Origin: an uncultured Allobosea sp.
Lineage (GTDB): Bacteria; Pseudomonadota; Alphaproteobacteria; Rhizobiales; Beijerinckiaceae
Length of the DNA stretch: 64,000 nt
Direction of reading: 5' to 3'
Assembly (NCBI RefSeq): GCF_945956895.1
Contig: NZ_CAMFJF010000002.1
Location: 1-64,000 of the forward strand
The position numbers and the translations under genes are program-made. A model generated the notes under the pieces. The model made no database searches. It had not been told where the DNA came from and saw only the letters and a program-made list of their open reading frames with translations. Positions within the stretch are counted from its first letter, which is position 1. Each line of letters begins with the position of its first letter. Shown here in pieces: positions 1 through 8,077 of this stretch.

Positions 1-110
1 GTTACTCGGCACCGTCGCATTTCAACCGCGCGTTCCTGCGCTGGGAAGGTCGCCCCCCGATCGATTATCGCCGAGATGGTGTGTCGACAGCTCCAGCGTG
101 CGTTGAATGA
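1..110 (+). CDS. AraC-family transcriptional regulator, C-terminal end (partial)
   Basis: Reading from base 3 gives about 35 residues that begin YSAPSHFNRAFLRWEG and continue to a TGA at 108-110. The pattern GYS-x-x-SHFNRAFxRW-G-x-x-P-x-x-YR is the second helix-turn-helix and C-terminal signature of AraC/XylS regulators. The rest of the gene lies left of the window. It converges on the recombinase remnant that follows. Its target and effector domain cannot be seen. Confidence 0.7.
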   Translation, partial: YSAPSHFNRAFLRWEGRPPIDYRRDGVSTAPACVE

Positions 111-163
111 AGACATAGCCTGGCGCAAATTCCGGCGCGACGACTGCCGCCGCGCCGGACTGG

Positions 164-310
164 TCACAGATCTGTTTGCTCAGACAGGAGCAGGGCATCA
201 TCAACTTCGATGCCGAGGTAGCGCACCGTGCTTTCCAGCTTGGAGTGGCCCAGTGGCAACTGACAGGCCCGCAGGTTGCCTGTGCGCTTATCCAGGAGCG
301 GACCCTCGCA
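164..310 (-). pseudogene. Tyrosine recombinase (integrase) remnant, C-terminal piece
   Basis: On the minus strand the frame ending at the stop at 164-166 reads KRTGNLRACQLPLGHSK and then LESTVRYLGIEVDDALLLSE. This is the C-terminal box of phage-type integrases, with the conserved LGH and the Tyr nucleophile in STVRYLGI. The segment upstream should carry the catalytic Arg and the His-x-x-Arg motif. It degenerates instead into unrelated sequence (AHCRHCEG), and no start codon gives a full-length enzyme. It is therefore a decayed fragment, probably from an earlier integration event inside the island. The rest of the gap up to the next gene at 463 shows nothing recognisable. Confidence 0.75.
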
Positions 311-462
311 ATGTCTGCAATGGGCCGCAGTTGCGCGTTGGGCGTATCGGGTGGTCGGAGAGATTCAGGGAGAACGAGAGGGTCGGAACCCGCTACCGGG
401 AACCCCCGCGAACCTGAGCCGACAAGCCGTTCCGGGTCATGTGAGCCCGGACGGATATTGGG

Positions 463-921
463 ATGACGAGGAATGAAGGGGCGGATGACACCGCCTGGGA
501 TGAGGCACGACCGGATGAGGCGCATCTCGCGCGCTACCAGCGCAGCTACCGGATGACGACTGATCGGCCGGAACGGTTCTACTGGCTCTGGCAGGAGGCG
601 ATGGCGCATGCTCTGCTGCTGGAGCAGCAGCCGGAGCGCAGCTATCCGCAGCACGGGGACCTGACAGGTCTGCAATTGGCGGAAGGGGCGCGGGCGACCG
701 CGCGCTTCTTCGCCTTCATGCTGGCGGAGGCGCCGGCGCGGGAGACCGAGCACTTCGAGGCCAAGATCATGGTCTACGAGGCGATGGTCTTCGACGAGGA
801 TGAGTTCCGCCGCTCGCGCACCCCCTGGATGGTCGAGGCCGCGATGCAGCAGGATGCGCACGAACTCGGTATCAACCTGACCAAGGTGCCGGTGACGCCC
901 GGCACCGAGAGCCGGCACTGA
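463..921 (+). CDS. Hypothetical island protein, 152 aa
   Basis: An acidic, helical, soluble protein without signal peptide or membrane segment. I recognise no domain. It lies 12 bases upstream of the exonuclease I-like gene on the same strand, so the two probably form one transcript. The ATG at 463 has only a weak purine-rich site (gacgagg) and a slightly later start cannot be excluded. The GC-rich codon use resembles the neighbouring genes, which supports real coding. Confidence 0.6.
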   Translation: MTRNEGADDTAWDEARPDEAHLARYQRSYRMTTDRPERFYWLWQEAMAHALLLEQQPERSYPQHGDLTGLQLAEGARATARFFAFMLAEAPARETEHFEAKIMVYEAMVFDEDEFRRSRTPWMVEAAMQQDAHELGINLTKVPVTPGTESRH

Positions 922-933
922 GGACGCGGCCCC

Positions 934-2337
934 ATGTTCGTGATCTACGATCTCGAGACCACCGGTCTCGAACCGCAATGGAACGTGCTGCTCCAGGCGG
1001 CCTTCCTCCACACCGATGAGAACCTCGCCTGCCTGGGCGAGCTCTCGCTGCGCTGCCGCTTGCCGGGTCATATCGTGCCGTCGCCCGGCGCGCTGATGAC
1101 CACCGGCATCAGACCCGAACAGCTCGAGCAGGGGCCGCTCTCCTCGACCGAGATGCTCTGCATCATCGCCAAGGCCCTGGAGTCCTGGGCGCCGGCGACG
1201 ATCATCGGCTACAACACGATCAGGTATGATGAGGAAATCCTCCGGCACGCCTTCTTCACCCATCTGCTGCCGCCATACGGCACGCAGCTGAATGGCCACC
1301 GCCGCGCCGATCTCCTGACCATGGTCAGGGCGGTAGCGATGCTGGAGCCGAACGTGATCTCGATACCGCTGAACACCATGGGCAAGCCGAGCTTCAAGCT
1401 CGGTGAGGTCTGTCGGGCCAATGGTATCGCCCTGTCCGAGGAGGCGGCCCATGATGCCCTCGCCGACGCGAAGGCGACGCTTGCCCTGTTCCGGCATCTG
1501 CGCGAGGTCGCGCCCATAACTGTCGCAACCCTGCTGAGCCTCGCCGACAAGGCGGTCGCGAACCGCAGGCTCGCCGGCGGCGAGGTTCTCGTGCTCGGCG
1601 GTTCATCGCGATTGGCGCCGGTCGCCGGCGTGACGCCGAACCCGAACGTCGCAACGTCCTGGGCGGTGGCCGACCTCAGCATCGATCCGGCGAGCTATCT
1701 CGATCTCGCGGCGGACGAGATCGGCAAGCTCGTCTCGGGATCAGGCCCCCGTCCGATCCGGATGGTCAAGACCAATGCCCAGCCGATCCTGCTGGCATAC
1801 GAGCAGGGCTGCCACGCCCTGTCGCCCGAACATCGCGATAGCCCGCTCTACCACGAGCGCGCAGCCCGTATCCGGGATCATGCCGGATTCCGGGCGAACC
1901 TTGCGGCCGCCCTGGCGAACCGCTTCGCCGATCGCGCGCCGTCGCCGCACCATGAGGCGACGCTCTATTCCGGCGGGTTCATCTCGAACGACGATGCCCG
2001 TGCCTGTGCCCGCTGGCATGGCTCGTCCTGGACGGACCGCCCCGCGATCGCGGTCGGGTTCAGCGACGAGCGGCTCAAGGCTTTTGCCAACCGGCTGACC
2101 CTGCTGGAGGCGCCGCAATCGCTTTCGCCGGCAGCGTGGCGGAAAGGCCAGACCTGGCTGCGCGATCGGCTGACGACCGAGGCCGATGTCCAGTGGCTGA
2201 CGCTGCCGAAGGCGCTCGGCGAGGTAACGACCTTGCGTCAGGCGCTCCCGCCCGAAGACATCGGCGGTCGCGTCCATCTCGACGGGATCGAGCGCTGGCT
2301 GTCCGCGCGCAGCGAGTTCTTCAGGCTCGCAGCCTGA
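934..2337 (+). CDS. sbcB: Exonuclease I-like (SbcB-type) DEDDh 3'-5' exonuclease
   Basis: The 467-residue product is close to the length of E. coli exonuclease I (about 475). The DEDDh motifs are all present: DLETTG at residues 6-11, YNTIRYDEEILRHAFF near 92-107 (second acidic motif), and HDALADAKATLALF near 173 (His and final Asp). The segment GKPSFKLGEVCRANGI matches the ExoI region just before the third motif. The family degrades single-stranded DNA 3' to 5' and acts in repair and recombination. It follows the 463-921 gene closely and ends just before a strong hairpin terminator. ExoI-like genes are not usual in Hyphomicrobiales core genomes (recall), so an island-specific role in DNA processing or anti-phage defence is plausible inference. 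Confidence 0.85.
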   Translation: MFVIYDLETTGLEPQWNVLLQAAFLHTDENLACLGELSLRCRLPGHIVPSPGALMTTGIRPEQLEQGPLSSTEMLCIIAKALESWAPATIIGYNTIRYDEEILRHAFFTHLLPPYGTQLNGHRRADLLTMVRAVAMLEPNVISIPLNTMGKPSFKLGEVCRANGIALSEEAAHDALADAKATLALFRHLREVAPITVATLLSLADKAVANRRLAGGEVLVLGGSSRLAPVAGVTPNPNVATSWAVADLSIDPASYLDLAADEIGKLVSGSGPRPIRMVKTNAQPILLAYEQGCHALSPEHRDSPLYHERAARIRDHAGFRANLAAALANRFADRAPSPHHEATLYSGGFISNDDARACARWHGSSWTDRPAIAVGFSDERLKAFANRLTLLEAPQSLSPAAWRKGQTWLRDRLTTEADVQWLTLPKALGEVTTLRQALPPEDIGGRVHLDGIERWLSARSEFFRLAA

Positions 2338-2360
2338 GGCGACGAGACAGCGGCGATGAT

Positions 2361-2390
2361 GACGAAGGCGCCGGAGACGGCGCCTTCGTC
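2361..2390 (+). terminator. Hairpin terminator after the exonuclease gene
   Basis: A perfect 13-base-pair stem (gacgaaggcgccg at 2361-2373 with its complement at 2378-2390) closes a GAGA loop and is followed by gtttc. It lies 24 bases after the exonuclease stop and before the leader of the next gene. Confidence 0.7.
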
Positions 2391-2414
2391 GTTTCAGGGA
2401 CCGGAAGGGAGGCG

Positions 2415-2436
2415 CAGCCGGGATGGCTGTAACCCC
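2415..2436 (+). promoter_or_regulatory. Shared island leader motif, copy A (hairpin plus AACCCC)
   Basis: A stem cagcc/ggctg with loop gggat (2415-2429) is followed by taacccc, 18 bases before the ATG at 2455. The same arrangement precedes the genes at 3573, 8078 and 9150. The 5' conservation between otherwise diverged genes suggests a common RNA-level or protein-binding control element. The mechanism is unknown. Confidence 0.5.
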
Positions 2437-2454
2437 ACTGAGAAAGTTCCCGAG

Positions 2455-3456
2455 ATGACGAAGACCAATCAGGATCGTGGCCTCGCGCCGCTGGCCGGCG
2501 ATGGACAGGATGGAGGCGGCGGCGGGCTCGGTGCGATCCGCGATCCGCTTGCCGCGGTGACCGACGCGCTCGGCAACGATCCCTCGCTCGCCGAGCTGAT
2601 CGCCTTCCGCGACGGCGCGCCTGACCTCACGCTCTTCGCCCGTGAGGCGAAGCGTTGCGACGACGAGGCGGCACGGCTGCCCTATGGCCGCGAACAGACC
2701 CATGAGGTTCAGATGGCACGGGTTGGGCTCAGGATCGTGGCTTTGAGCTGCACCGCGATGGTCGCGATCTGGCCGGTCGACACGGTCGCGGATGCCGACG
2801 CCAAGCGGGCGCTCGCCCGCGAGACCCGGCTGCATGGCGACGACACCGACTATGGAATCGCGCCGATGCTCTCGGTCGAGGATGCAGCACGCATCAGATT
2901 GCACCGGGCTGCCTTCGCTGTCGGCGAGCTCATCGTACCGCCCGGCCCGGTCGCTCCCTCCATGGCGGATCGCGGTCTGGCCAGCTGGCCGCTATCGCGC
3001 TTCGACCTCGTCGATGCTGTGCCGCTCGCTGGAGGCGATGCATCGCTCGCCAGCGCGCAGATCGCGCGCTGGGCCGGGTTCGTCGACGCCTATCCCACGC
3101 TCTCCGATCTGGTCGATCGCTTCGCGCGGCTGATCGCGACGGCTGACCGTCTGATGGTCGTAGCCGACACGACGAGTGATGATCCCCGTCTCCTGCGCCG
3201 CGCGGCCGAGGGCGCCCGCATCCTTGCCTATCTCGCGGCGGCGCGGGCCGCGATCTGGCCGGCGATGCGCTACTCGGCCGATGCCGAGGCGAAGCTCAGG
3301 CTGGTCGCGCTCGTCAACGAGCGGGCCTCGCGACCGGATTCGCTGCACATGCAGGCGGCGATCCGTCATGTCGTCTCGCAGGCGAACTGGATCGCCAAGG
3401 GGTTCAGGTTCGGCGCCACGCTCGAACTGGACCCGGACTGGATCCCGATCGTCTGA
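2455..3456 (+). CDS. Four-copy island family protein, member 1 (333 aa)
   Basis: I do not recognise this family. The start at 2455 (MTKTNQDRG) is chosen because the neighbouring paralogue starts MTKKHQ at the equivalent place; both are 333 residues. The protein is soluble and helical and contains an internal duplication. GLRIVALSCTAMVAIWP (WP near 107) and GARILAYLAAARAAIWP (WP near 268) are each followed by a short loop and AK. The middle has ASWPLSRFDLVDAVPL and then a helical stretch ending ATADRLMV. Members at 3573, 8078 and 9150 share the second WP block and the segment before it. No catalytic motif is evident. Confidence 0.75.
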   Translation: MTKTNQDRGLAPLAGDGQDGGGGGLGAIRDPLAAVTDALGNDPSLAELIAFRDGAPDLTLFAREAKRCDDEAARLPYGREQTHEVQMARVGLRIVALSCTAMVAIWPVDTVADADAKRALARETRLHGDDTDYGIAPMLSVEDAARIRLHRAAFAVGELIVPPGPVAPSMADRGLASWPLSRFDLVDAVPLAGGDASLASAQIARWAGFVDAYPTLSDLVDRFARLIATADRLMVVADTTSDDPRLLRRAAEGARILAYLAAARAAIWPAMRYSADAEAKLRLVALVNERASRPDSLHMQAAIRHVVSQANWIAKGFRFGATLELDPDWIPIV

Positions 3457-3486
3457 GCGACGGCACGACCCGCACAGCAGATGACG

Positions 3487-3509
3487 GAGGCGTCCTGATC
3501 GGACGCCTC
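3487..3509 (+). terminator. Hairpin terminator after family member 1
   Basis: A perfect 9-bp stem (gaggcgtcc at 3487-3495 with ggacgcctc at 3501-3509), loop tgatc, followed by tttcg. It separates members 1 and 2 into individually terminated units. Confidence 0.65.
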
Positions 3510-3536
3510 TTTCGATTCCGGGAGCGGGGGAAACGC

Positions 3537-3556
3537 GACCAGATGGTCGTAACCCC
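3537..3556 (+). promoter_or_regulatory. Shared island leader motif, copy B
   Basis: A short stem gacc/ggtc with loop agat (3537-3548) is followed by gtaacccc, 16 bases before the ATG at 3573. Copies A and B are also alike downstream (a gaaag..tcccga block ending at the start codon), more so than copies C and D. Confidence 0.5.
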
Positions 3557-3572
3557 AATGAAAGGTCCCGAC

Positions 3573-4574
3573 ATGACCAAGAAACATCAGGGTGGCGGGC
3601 GCTCGCTCGCCCCGCGCACCAGTGGGCCGGTGGATGAGCCGAACGACACCGCGCTCCACGATCCGATCGCGCTCGTAACGCGTGTGATCGCGGGCGACGA
3701 TCCCAGCGTCGATGAGCTGGTGGCCTTCCGGCGCCAGCCGATCGACCTGAAGGCGGCGGCGCGCCATGCCAAGGCCCTCCAGAACGAGGAGTTCCGTCTC
3801 AGACGTAGCAAGGAGCTGGGCGACGACCAATACGAGTTCGCCTGCGCCGGCCTGCAGATCATGGCCCTCAGCCTCGTCGCGCTGGTTACGACCTGGCCGG
3901 CCGACGACCTCGACCAGGCCGAGGCGAAGCTCGCGCTCGCCGAGCGCACCGGCGCGCTGCATCATCGTCACGAGAAGGACTACGTCTCGTCGATGGGGGC
4001 GCCCCATGCGCGTCGGCTGCGCTGGAAGCGCGCCGCCTTCGCGGTACCCGAGCTGATGCTGCCACTGGGCCCCACCGCGCCGCAGGGCGACAGCCGCGGG
4101 CTCGCAGCTTGGCCGCTGGAGCGCTGGGATCTCGTTGCCGGCCTGCCGTTGCGTGGCGGACCGCCGGCCTTCGCCCACACGCAGATCGGCAACTGGGTCG
4201 GCTTCGCCAGGGCCGCGCCCGATCTCGAGCATCTGCTGGCTCGCGCGCGCAAGATGTTCGAGACCTGCGACCGGCTGCTCACGCTGGCGCAGCGCGGCCC
4301 CGAGAACGCCAGCGAGCTGATGGTCGCAGCGGAGGGCGCGCGGATCGCCGGCTACCTCGCTGCTGCGCAGATCATGATCTGGCCGGTGCACAACCGGTCG
4401 GCGCTCGCTCTCAAGAAGGAGATCGTCACGCTGGTCAACCTGCGCGGCGAGATCGGCGATCCCTTCCACATGCAAGCGGCGATCCGCCACGTCACGGCGG
4501 ATGCCGCCTGGATTAAGTCGCTGCCGGTCGATGCCCGCGACGATCTCGTCTTCGGCTGGAGCGAGATCGTCTAA
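3573..4574 (+). CDS. Four-copy island family protein, member 2 (333 aa)
   Basis: A clear paralogue of the gene at 2455, identical in length. The shared blocks are GLQIMALSLVALVTTWP (WP near 109), LAAWPLERWDLVAGLPLRGG, and EGARIAGYLAAAQIMIWP with a following FHMQAAIRHV that is nearly identical in member 1. The reading frame could extend to 3543, but the ATG at 3573 has a good aaagg site and matches the start of member 1. Function is unknown. The two genes look like an old tandem duplication, each with its own leader and terminator. Confidence 0.75.
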   Translation: MTKKHQGGGRSLAPRTSGPVDEPNDTALHDPIALVTRVIAGDDPSVDELVAFRRQPIDLKAAARHAKALQNEEFRLRRSKELGDDQYEFACAGLQIMALSLVALVTTWPADDLDQAEAKLALAERTGALHHRHEKDYVSSMGAPHARRLRWKRAAFAVPELMLPLGPTAPQGDSRGLAAWPLERWDLVAGLPLRGGPPAFAHTQIGNWVGFARAAPDLEHLLARARKMFETCDRLLTLAQRGPENASELMVAAEGARIAGYLAAAQIMIWPVHNRSALALKKEIVTLVNLRGEIGDPFHMQAAIRHVTADAAWIKSLPVDARDDLVFGWSEIV

Positions 4575-4601
4575 GAGACGGGCAACCGGCATGATCACCA
4601 C

Positions 4602-4629
4602 AAGGCAGCGCCTTCATTGACGCTGCCTT
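4602..4629. terminator. Hairpin terminator between convergent genes
   Basis: A 9-bp stem (aaggcagcg at 4602-4610 with cgctgcctt at 4621-4629) lies between family member 2 and the convergent secreted-protein gene. It has T-rich sequence on its right side, so it mainly serves the plus-strand gene. Confidence 0.6.
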
Positions 4630-4688
4630 TCCTATTGCATGTGTTCCGCCGACTGGCCGTTGTCGCGCAGTTGGTGATGTCGTCGCCT

Positions 4689-5723
4689 TCAGCGCGATCG
4701 CGCAGACCGGCATCGGGCGCTAGCATCAGCAAGCGTGGCGCGGTAGCCCGGCATACCCTCGGTCACCAGATCGTCGATGCGCCAGCCGCCTGGCGCTGGG
4801 ATCAACACAACGCGCGTGCGCGAGATCGATTTGGGAGCCTCGGCCTGAGCGGCGGTGACCATAACCGTCCGCCGATCGACCGTATTCCGGCCCGCTTCGA
4901 CGTCGTAGCGCATTCGGGTCGGACCGCCGGCGCCCTGCGCGCCACCGAGGCGCGGATCGCCGTCATAGATCGGGCAGCGCCGCGACAGGGACATCGCTTC
5001 ACGGACGACCTTCGCGAGACCGGGGGAGAGCATGGCGCTCGCCGCAGCGCTGCCGCCGAAGATCGCCGCATAGTCTTCTCCCGCCTCGTAGAGTCGTTTG
5101 ACGAGCTGAAGCGCTTCATCCGGTTGCGGCGGTGATTGAACTAACGTGGCGGCGCCAAAGCCCGTCCGCTGGATCGCGACAGGGCCGGTCCCGTTCGCTC
5201 CCAGCCGGATCTCATAGCGGCGTCGGCCGGTCGGATTGCTGCGAGAATCATCCGTCCGCAGATAGTTGGTGGCGTAGGTGATTCGCCCTAGTTCGAAGAC
5301 GACGTCGCTGACGCTGTCGCCCACGAGATCGATCTGGCCGAACAGGCGAAATCCAGAACCATTCTCCGCGACGAACACCAGCCCCTTGACCTCGACGGCA
5401 TTGCCGGTCGGATCGGATTGCCAGCGCACGGAGACGAAGGCCCATCTGCGATCCCTATGCTTCGCGCCATAGTGGATATCGGCATTGAGCGCGTTGTCGG
5501 CGAGCGCGCAGCGGGTCGGCTTGAACTCCATGCTGGTGCAGTCTTGTGTTCTGGCGGTCAGCGCTGCGCGAACCTCTGCCGCCGCAGGTCCCCGTGCAAC
5601 GCCAAGCGCGCCCTGCGGATCAGCGAAGTGCTCGGTGGCCTCGGCTGCGGCTTGGCCGATGCCGGCCAGCATGCAAACCGGCACCGCCAGAATGCCGATG
5701 AAGCGGAGGGGAGAGCGCATCAT
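4689..5723 (-). CDS. Secreted protein of unknown function, 344 aa
   Basis: The N-terminus is a typical signal peptide: a basic start (MMRSPLRF), a hydrophobic core (IGILAVPVCMLAGIG) and a probable cleavage after QAAA. The mature part has four or five cysteines, a beta-rich central region, and a C-terminal RTRVVLIPAPGGWRIDDL segment typical of small periplasmic proteins that carry an NTF2/DUF3828-like end (weak resemblance). The start overlaps the stop of the upstream gene in ATGA, so translation is coupled. The location and co-expression with another exported protein suggest a periplasmic or extracellular pair. I cannot assign a function. Confidence 0.7.
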   Translation of the reverse strand: MMRSPLRFIGILAVPVCMLAGIGQAAAEATEHFADPQGALGVARGPAAAEVRAALTARTQDCTSMEFKPTRCALADNALNADIHYGAKHRDRRWAFVSVRWQSDPTGNAVEVKGLVFVAENGSGFRLFGQIDLVGDSVSDVVFELGRITYATNYLRTDDSRSNPTGRRRYEIRLGANGTGPVAIQRTGFGAATLVQSPPQPDEALQLVKRLYEAGEDYAAIFGGSAAASAMLSPGLAKVVREAMSLSRRCPIYDGDPRLGGAQGAGGPTRMRYDVEAGRNTVDRRTVMVTAAQAEAPKSISRTRVVLIPAPGGWRIDDLVTEGMPGYRATLADASARCRSARSR

Positions 5724-7174
5724 GATGCGTTCTCCAGCCAGCGCAGCTTGGCGTCGCGGCAGGCAAAGGTGGTGAGGCTGCTGCCGCTCATCAGGTCGGC
5801 GAGCGTCACGACGGCGCCGGTCGCGAAGCCGAGCCCCCGGACGACCGGCGTCGGGTCGTTGCGATCGAGCGTCGTCGCCAGGCAGCCGAGCAGATCCGAG
5901 GTGGTGGTCAGCGGGATCCTGCCTTCGAGGTCGCCGATCGCCCAGATCTCGACGCCCCCCTCGCGGGTCACCTTGCGCAGCTTCATGGTCGCCGAGGCGC
6001 CGCCCCGTGCCGGCCCGATCGTGATCGAGGGCGAGCCGAACCAGGAGGTGCTGGCCGTGACGGCAAAGCCGTCGATCGCGGCGGCGCAGACCACGGTGTT
6101 GTAGTCGACCGGGCCAAGGCTGCCGTTGGCGCGTGGCACCGCCATCAGTTTAGGGCCACCGAGTGTCTCGATCCCGGCCTTGTCGAGCGCGCTTTTGCAG
6201 GCGCGCTGTATAAAGGCGGCTTCCATATTCTTGCAGGAGGCGTCGATGGCACGCATGCCGTCGTCCGGGCTGGAGAACAGCGTCTTCGACCAGACCTCGT
6301 TGCAGGCCTGGCGGGCCGTGCGGATCAGCTTGTCCGCGACGGTTTTGCGGCCATAGGCTTCCTCAAGCTTCTCGACGATCTCATCGGTGACCTGACGTCG
6401 GATCGGCAGGACGGCAGCCTCGTAGCGTTCCTTCATGCTGCGGGCCAAGGCGGGATCGCCGATGCGCAGGTCGGGCATTGGCAGCCATTTGGCCGCGACC
6501 ATCGCCTCCAGCGTCCGGTCGGTGCGTTCGGCCGCTGCGATCGCGGCCTGGATGCGAGTCTCAGCCGCCTTGGCCAGCACCGCGTCGGCCCGAGCCGTGC
6601 AGCCGGCGATGACGGCATTGATCAGGTCATCCGGATAGAAGCTGCGCAGCGGCCACCAATTGTCCTGTGCGCCAAAACCCGTGCACCATCCCTTCGCAGT
6701 GCCGATCGGCTCTTTCGCGGCCCAAGTTGCAATCCAGCCGAGCATGCCGGTGACGATCGCGTCCTTGTTCGCCAGAAGATGCGAATTGACGGTATTCCAG
6801 CAGCCGATGGTCAGGCCGCGAGCCGCGCGCGTGCGGGCGTCGACCTGCGCCGCGTTAGTGTCCAGCAACGGCGGCCCCGCCGAATACCAGGGTCCGAGCA
6901 GCTCGGAACAGACATTCGCGGATTTAGGGATCGCCGGGCGCGACAGGTCGAGAAGCCCGATCATGCGCGCAACCTCGCCCGAAAGTCGGGTGGCTTGTGT
7001 GTCGGCGCCGCGCTCGCCGCCGAGCTGCTGGAGACGCTGCTGCAACGCCTTGGCCTGGGCCGCGGCCCCGTTGTCCCGAAAGCGGAGTCCAGCATCCGGG
7101 AAGGCTGACGACGCTGTTGCGACCAAGCAAAGGCTCGCGGCGATCAGGAAGCGGGACAGGAGTTGCCGGGTCAT
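5720..7174 (-). CDS. Secreted protein of unknown function, 484 aa
   Basis: It begins with a signal peptide (MTRQLLSRFLIAASLCLVATA, probable cleavage after ASSA). The mature region is cysteine-containing and mostly helical, with LEAMVAAKWLPMPDL and KLEEAYGRKTVADKLIRTAR in the middle and a beta-rich C-terminal third. No family is recognised. It is the first gene of a two-gene operon with the secreted protein at 4689-5723. It is divergently oriented from the XRE regulator at 7357, which is a plausible controller. Confidence 0.7.
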   Translation of the reverse strand: MTRQLLSRFLIAASLCLVATASSAFPDAGLRFRDNGAAAQAKALQQRLQQLGGERGADTQATRLSGEVARMIGLLDLSRPAIPKSANVCSELLGPWYSAGPPLLDTNAAQVDARTRAARGLTIGCWNTVNSHLLANKDAIVTGMLGWIATWAAKEPIGTAKGWCTGFGAQDNWWPLRSFYPDDLINAVIAGCTARADAVLAKAAETRIQAAIAAAERTDRTLEAMVAAKWLPMPDLRIGDPALARSMKERYEAAVLPIRRQVTDEIVEKLEEAYGRKTVADKLIRTARQACNEVWSKTLFSSPDDGMRAIDASCKNMEAAFIQRACKSALDKAGIETLGGPKLMAVPRANGSLGPVDYNTVVCAAAIDGFAVTASTSWFGSPSITIGPARGGASATMKLRKVTREGGVEIWAIGDLEGRIPLTTTSDLLGCLATTLDRNDPTPVVRGLGFATGAVVTLADLMSGSSLTTFACRDAKLRWLENAS

Positions 7175-7214
7175 GTGGATCTATCCTCAGGCGCCATCGT
7201 TCGGCCGATATAAA

Positions 7215-7226
7215 TATAGGCCTATA
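7215..7226. promoter_or_regulatory. 12-bp palindrome in the divergent control region
   Basis: A perfect palindrome TATAGGCCTATA sits in the unusually AT-rich 180-bp gap between the divergent secreted-protein operon and the XRE gene. It is a good candidate operator for the small XRE regulator that begins at 7357. No experimental support is available. Confidence 0.35.
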
Positions 7227-7356
7227 GACATCTGATTTAATCGACGCTGAATCCGGCGTCGCACGATGCTCGTGCATCGCCCGAAAGATGAGTCAGGTTT
7301 AATAATGGGTCTAATTACCGTGGATAAATCGACCTTGCTGCGGTCGACATCGGCGG

Positions 7357-7620
7357 GTGGACGCGCGCGAACTCCTTGCCTGGAACATGAGACGGCTGCG
7401 GGTCGAGCGCGGCCTGTCGCAGGAGAAGCTGGCGCTAGATAGCGGGATCGACCGGACCTATGTCAGCCGGCTCGAGCGGCGGATCGAGAACCCCTCCATC
7501 GCCATCGTCGAGAAACTGGCGCTGACGCTCGGTGTCCCGATCGCTGAGATGTTTGCCGAGCCCGGGCTGGACGACACCGCGCCGCTGCCGCTGAAAGCAG
7601 GACGCAAGCCGAGAATCTGA
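7357..7620 (+). CDS. XRE-family DNA-binding regulator, 87 aa
   Basis: A single Cro/C1-type helix-turn-helix domain fills residues 5-66. RGLSQEKLALDSGIDRTYVS and RLERRIENPSIAIVEKLALT are the helix 2/3 and helix 4 blocks of the family. The start is the GTG at 7357. The C-terminus is a short basic tail. It lies divergent from the secreted-protein operon and upstream of a second XRE gene. It probably represses its own region and controls island genes; this is inference from position. Confidence 0.9.
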   Translation: MDARELLAWNMRRLRVERGLSQEKLALDSGIDRTYVSRLERRIENPSIAIVEKLALTLGVPIAEMFAEPGLDDTAPLPLKAGRKPRI

Positions 7621-7687
7621 GCGGCCGGTTCACACCGGAAAGAGCAGAAAAAAGGGCTCTCCCGATCCAACGGAAAGGGAACCCCTC

Positions 7688-7915
7688 ATGAATCCAGCAA
7701 AGCCTCTTTCGGCCGCCGAGGTGCTCGCGCGCAATCTCCGGCGCCTGCGCGAGCAGCACGGCCTGACGATCGACGATCTCAGCCGCGCGACCGGCATCGC
7801 CGCGTCTCGGCTTGCCGCGATCGAGATGGCAACCGCTCAGGCTCACCTCGACGAGGTGAGCCTCCTCGCGCTCGGGCTCGGCGTGCGCATCGCCGCGCTA
7901 TTCGCGACCAAGTAA
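7688..7915 (+). CDS. XRE-family DNA-binding regulator, 75 aa
   Basis: A minimal Cro/C1-type helix-turn-helix: ARNLRRLREQHGLTIDDLSR, then TGIAASRLAAIEMATAQ, then a hydrophobic helix ending GVRIAALF. The body is nearly the same length as the XRE gene 67 bp upstream but the sequences have diverged. The bases just before the ATG (gggaacccctc) resemble the ACCCC part of the leader found on the four-copy family. Followed by a hairpin terminator. A role as a transcriptional regulator of the island is likely. Confidence 0.85.
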   Translation: MNPAKPLSAAEVLARNLRRLREQHGLTIDDLSRATGIAASRLAAIEMATAQAHLDEVSLLALGLGVRIAALFATK

Positions 7916-7954
7916 GGCCGGAGCGCCTGACAGTCGCTCCGAACCAGCAGAACC

Positions 7955-7982
7955 AGGGCAGCGTCTTCACGGGCGCTGCCCT
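7955..7982 (+). terminator. Hairpin terminator after the second XRE gene
   Basis: A 9-bp stem, agggcagcg (7955-7963) with cgctgccct (7974-7982), followed by ttcg. Its stem sequence is close to that of the hairpin at 4602-4629, as if one terminator had been copied between modules. Confidence 0.65.
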
Positions 7983-8034
7983 TTCGAGTTCTGGGCCGGC
8001 CGCGCGGCGGATCAGCGGGAGAGAGGAGAAATTC

Positions 8035-8057
8035 GACGGAACGAGACCGTCACCCCT
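8035..8057 (+). promoter_or_regulatory. Shared island leader motif, copy C
   Basis: Stem gacgg/ccgtc (8035-8051) directly followed by acccctcaggac, 21 bases before the ATG at 8078. The string acccctcaggac is exactly repeated in copy D at 9123. Confidence 0.5.
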
Positions 8058-8077
8058 CAGGACTCGAAGGAAACACC

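Noticed and set aside
1741-2904. Long minus-strand open frame antisense to the exonuclease gene
   Set aside because: It mirrors the codon pattern of the real plus-strand gene, is rich in Arg/Gly/Pro and has no domain. Similar long antisense frames occur opposite most genes here because of the high GC content.
7255-7283. Small hairpins upstream of the XRE gene as a riboswitch or CRISPR-like array
   Set aside because: Only isolated short stems (gacgc/gcgtc, gatgc/gcatc) without repetition or a recognisable fold. No CRISPR repeat-spacer pattern was seen anywhere in the window.
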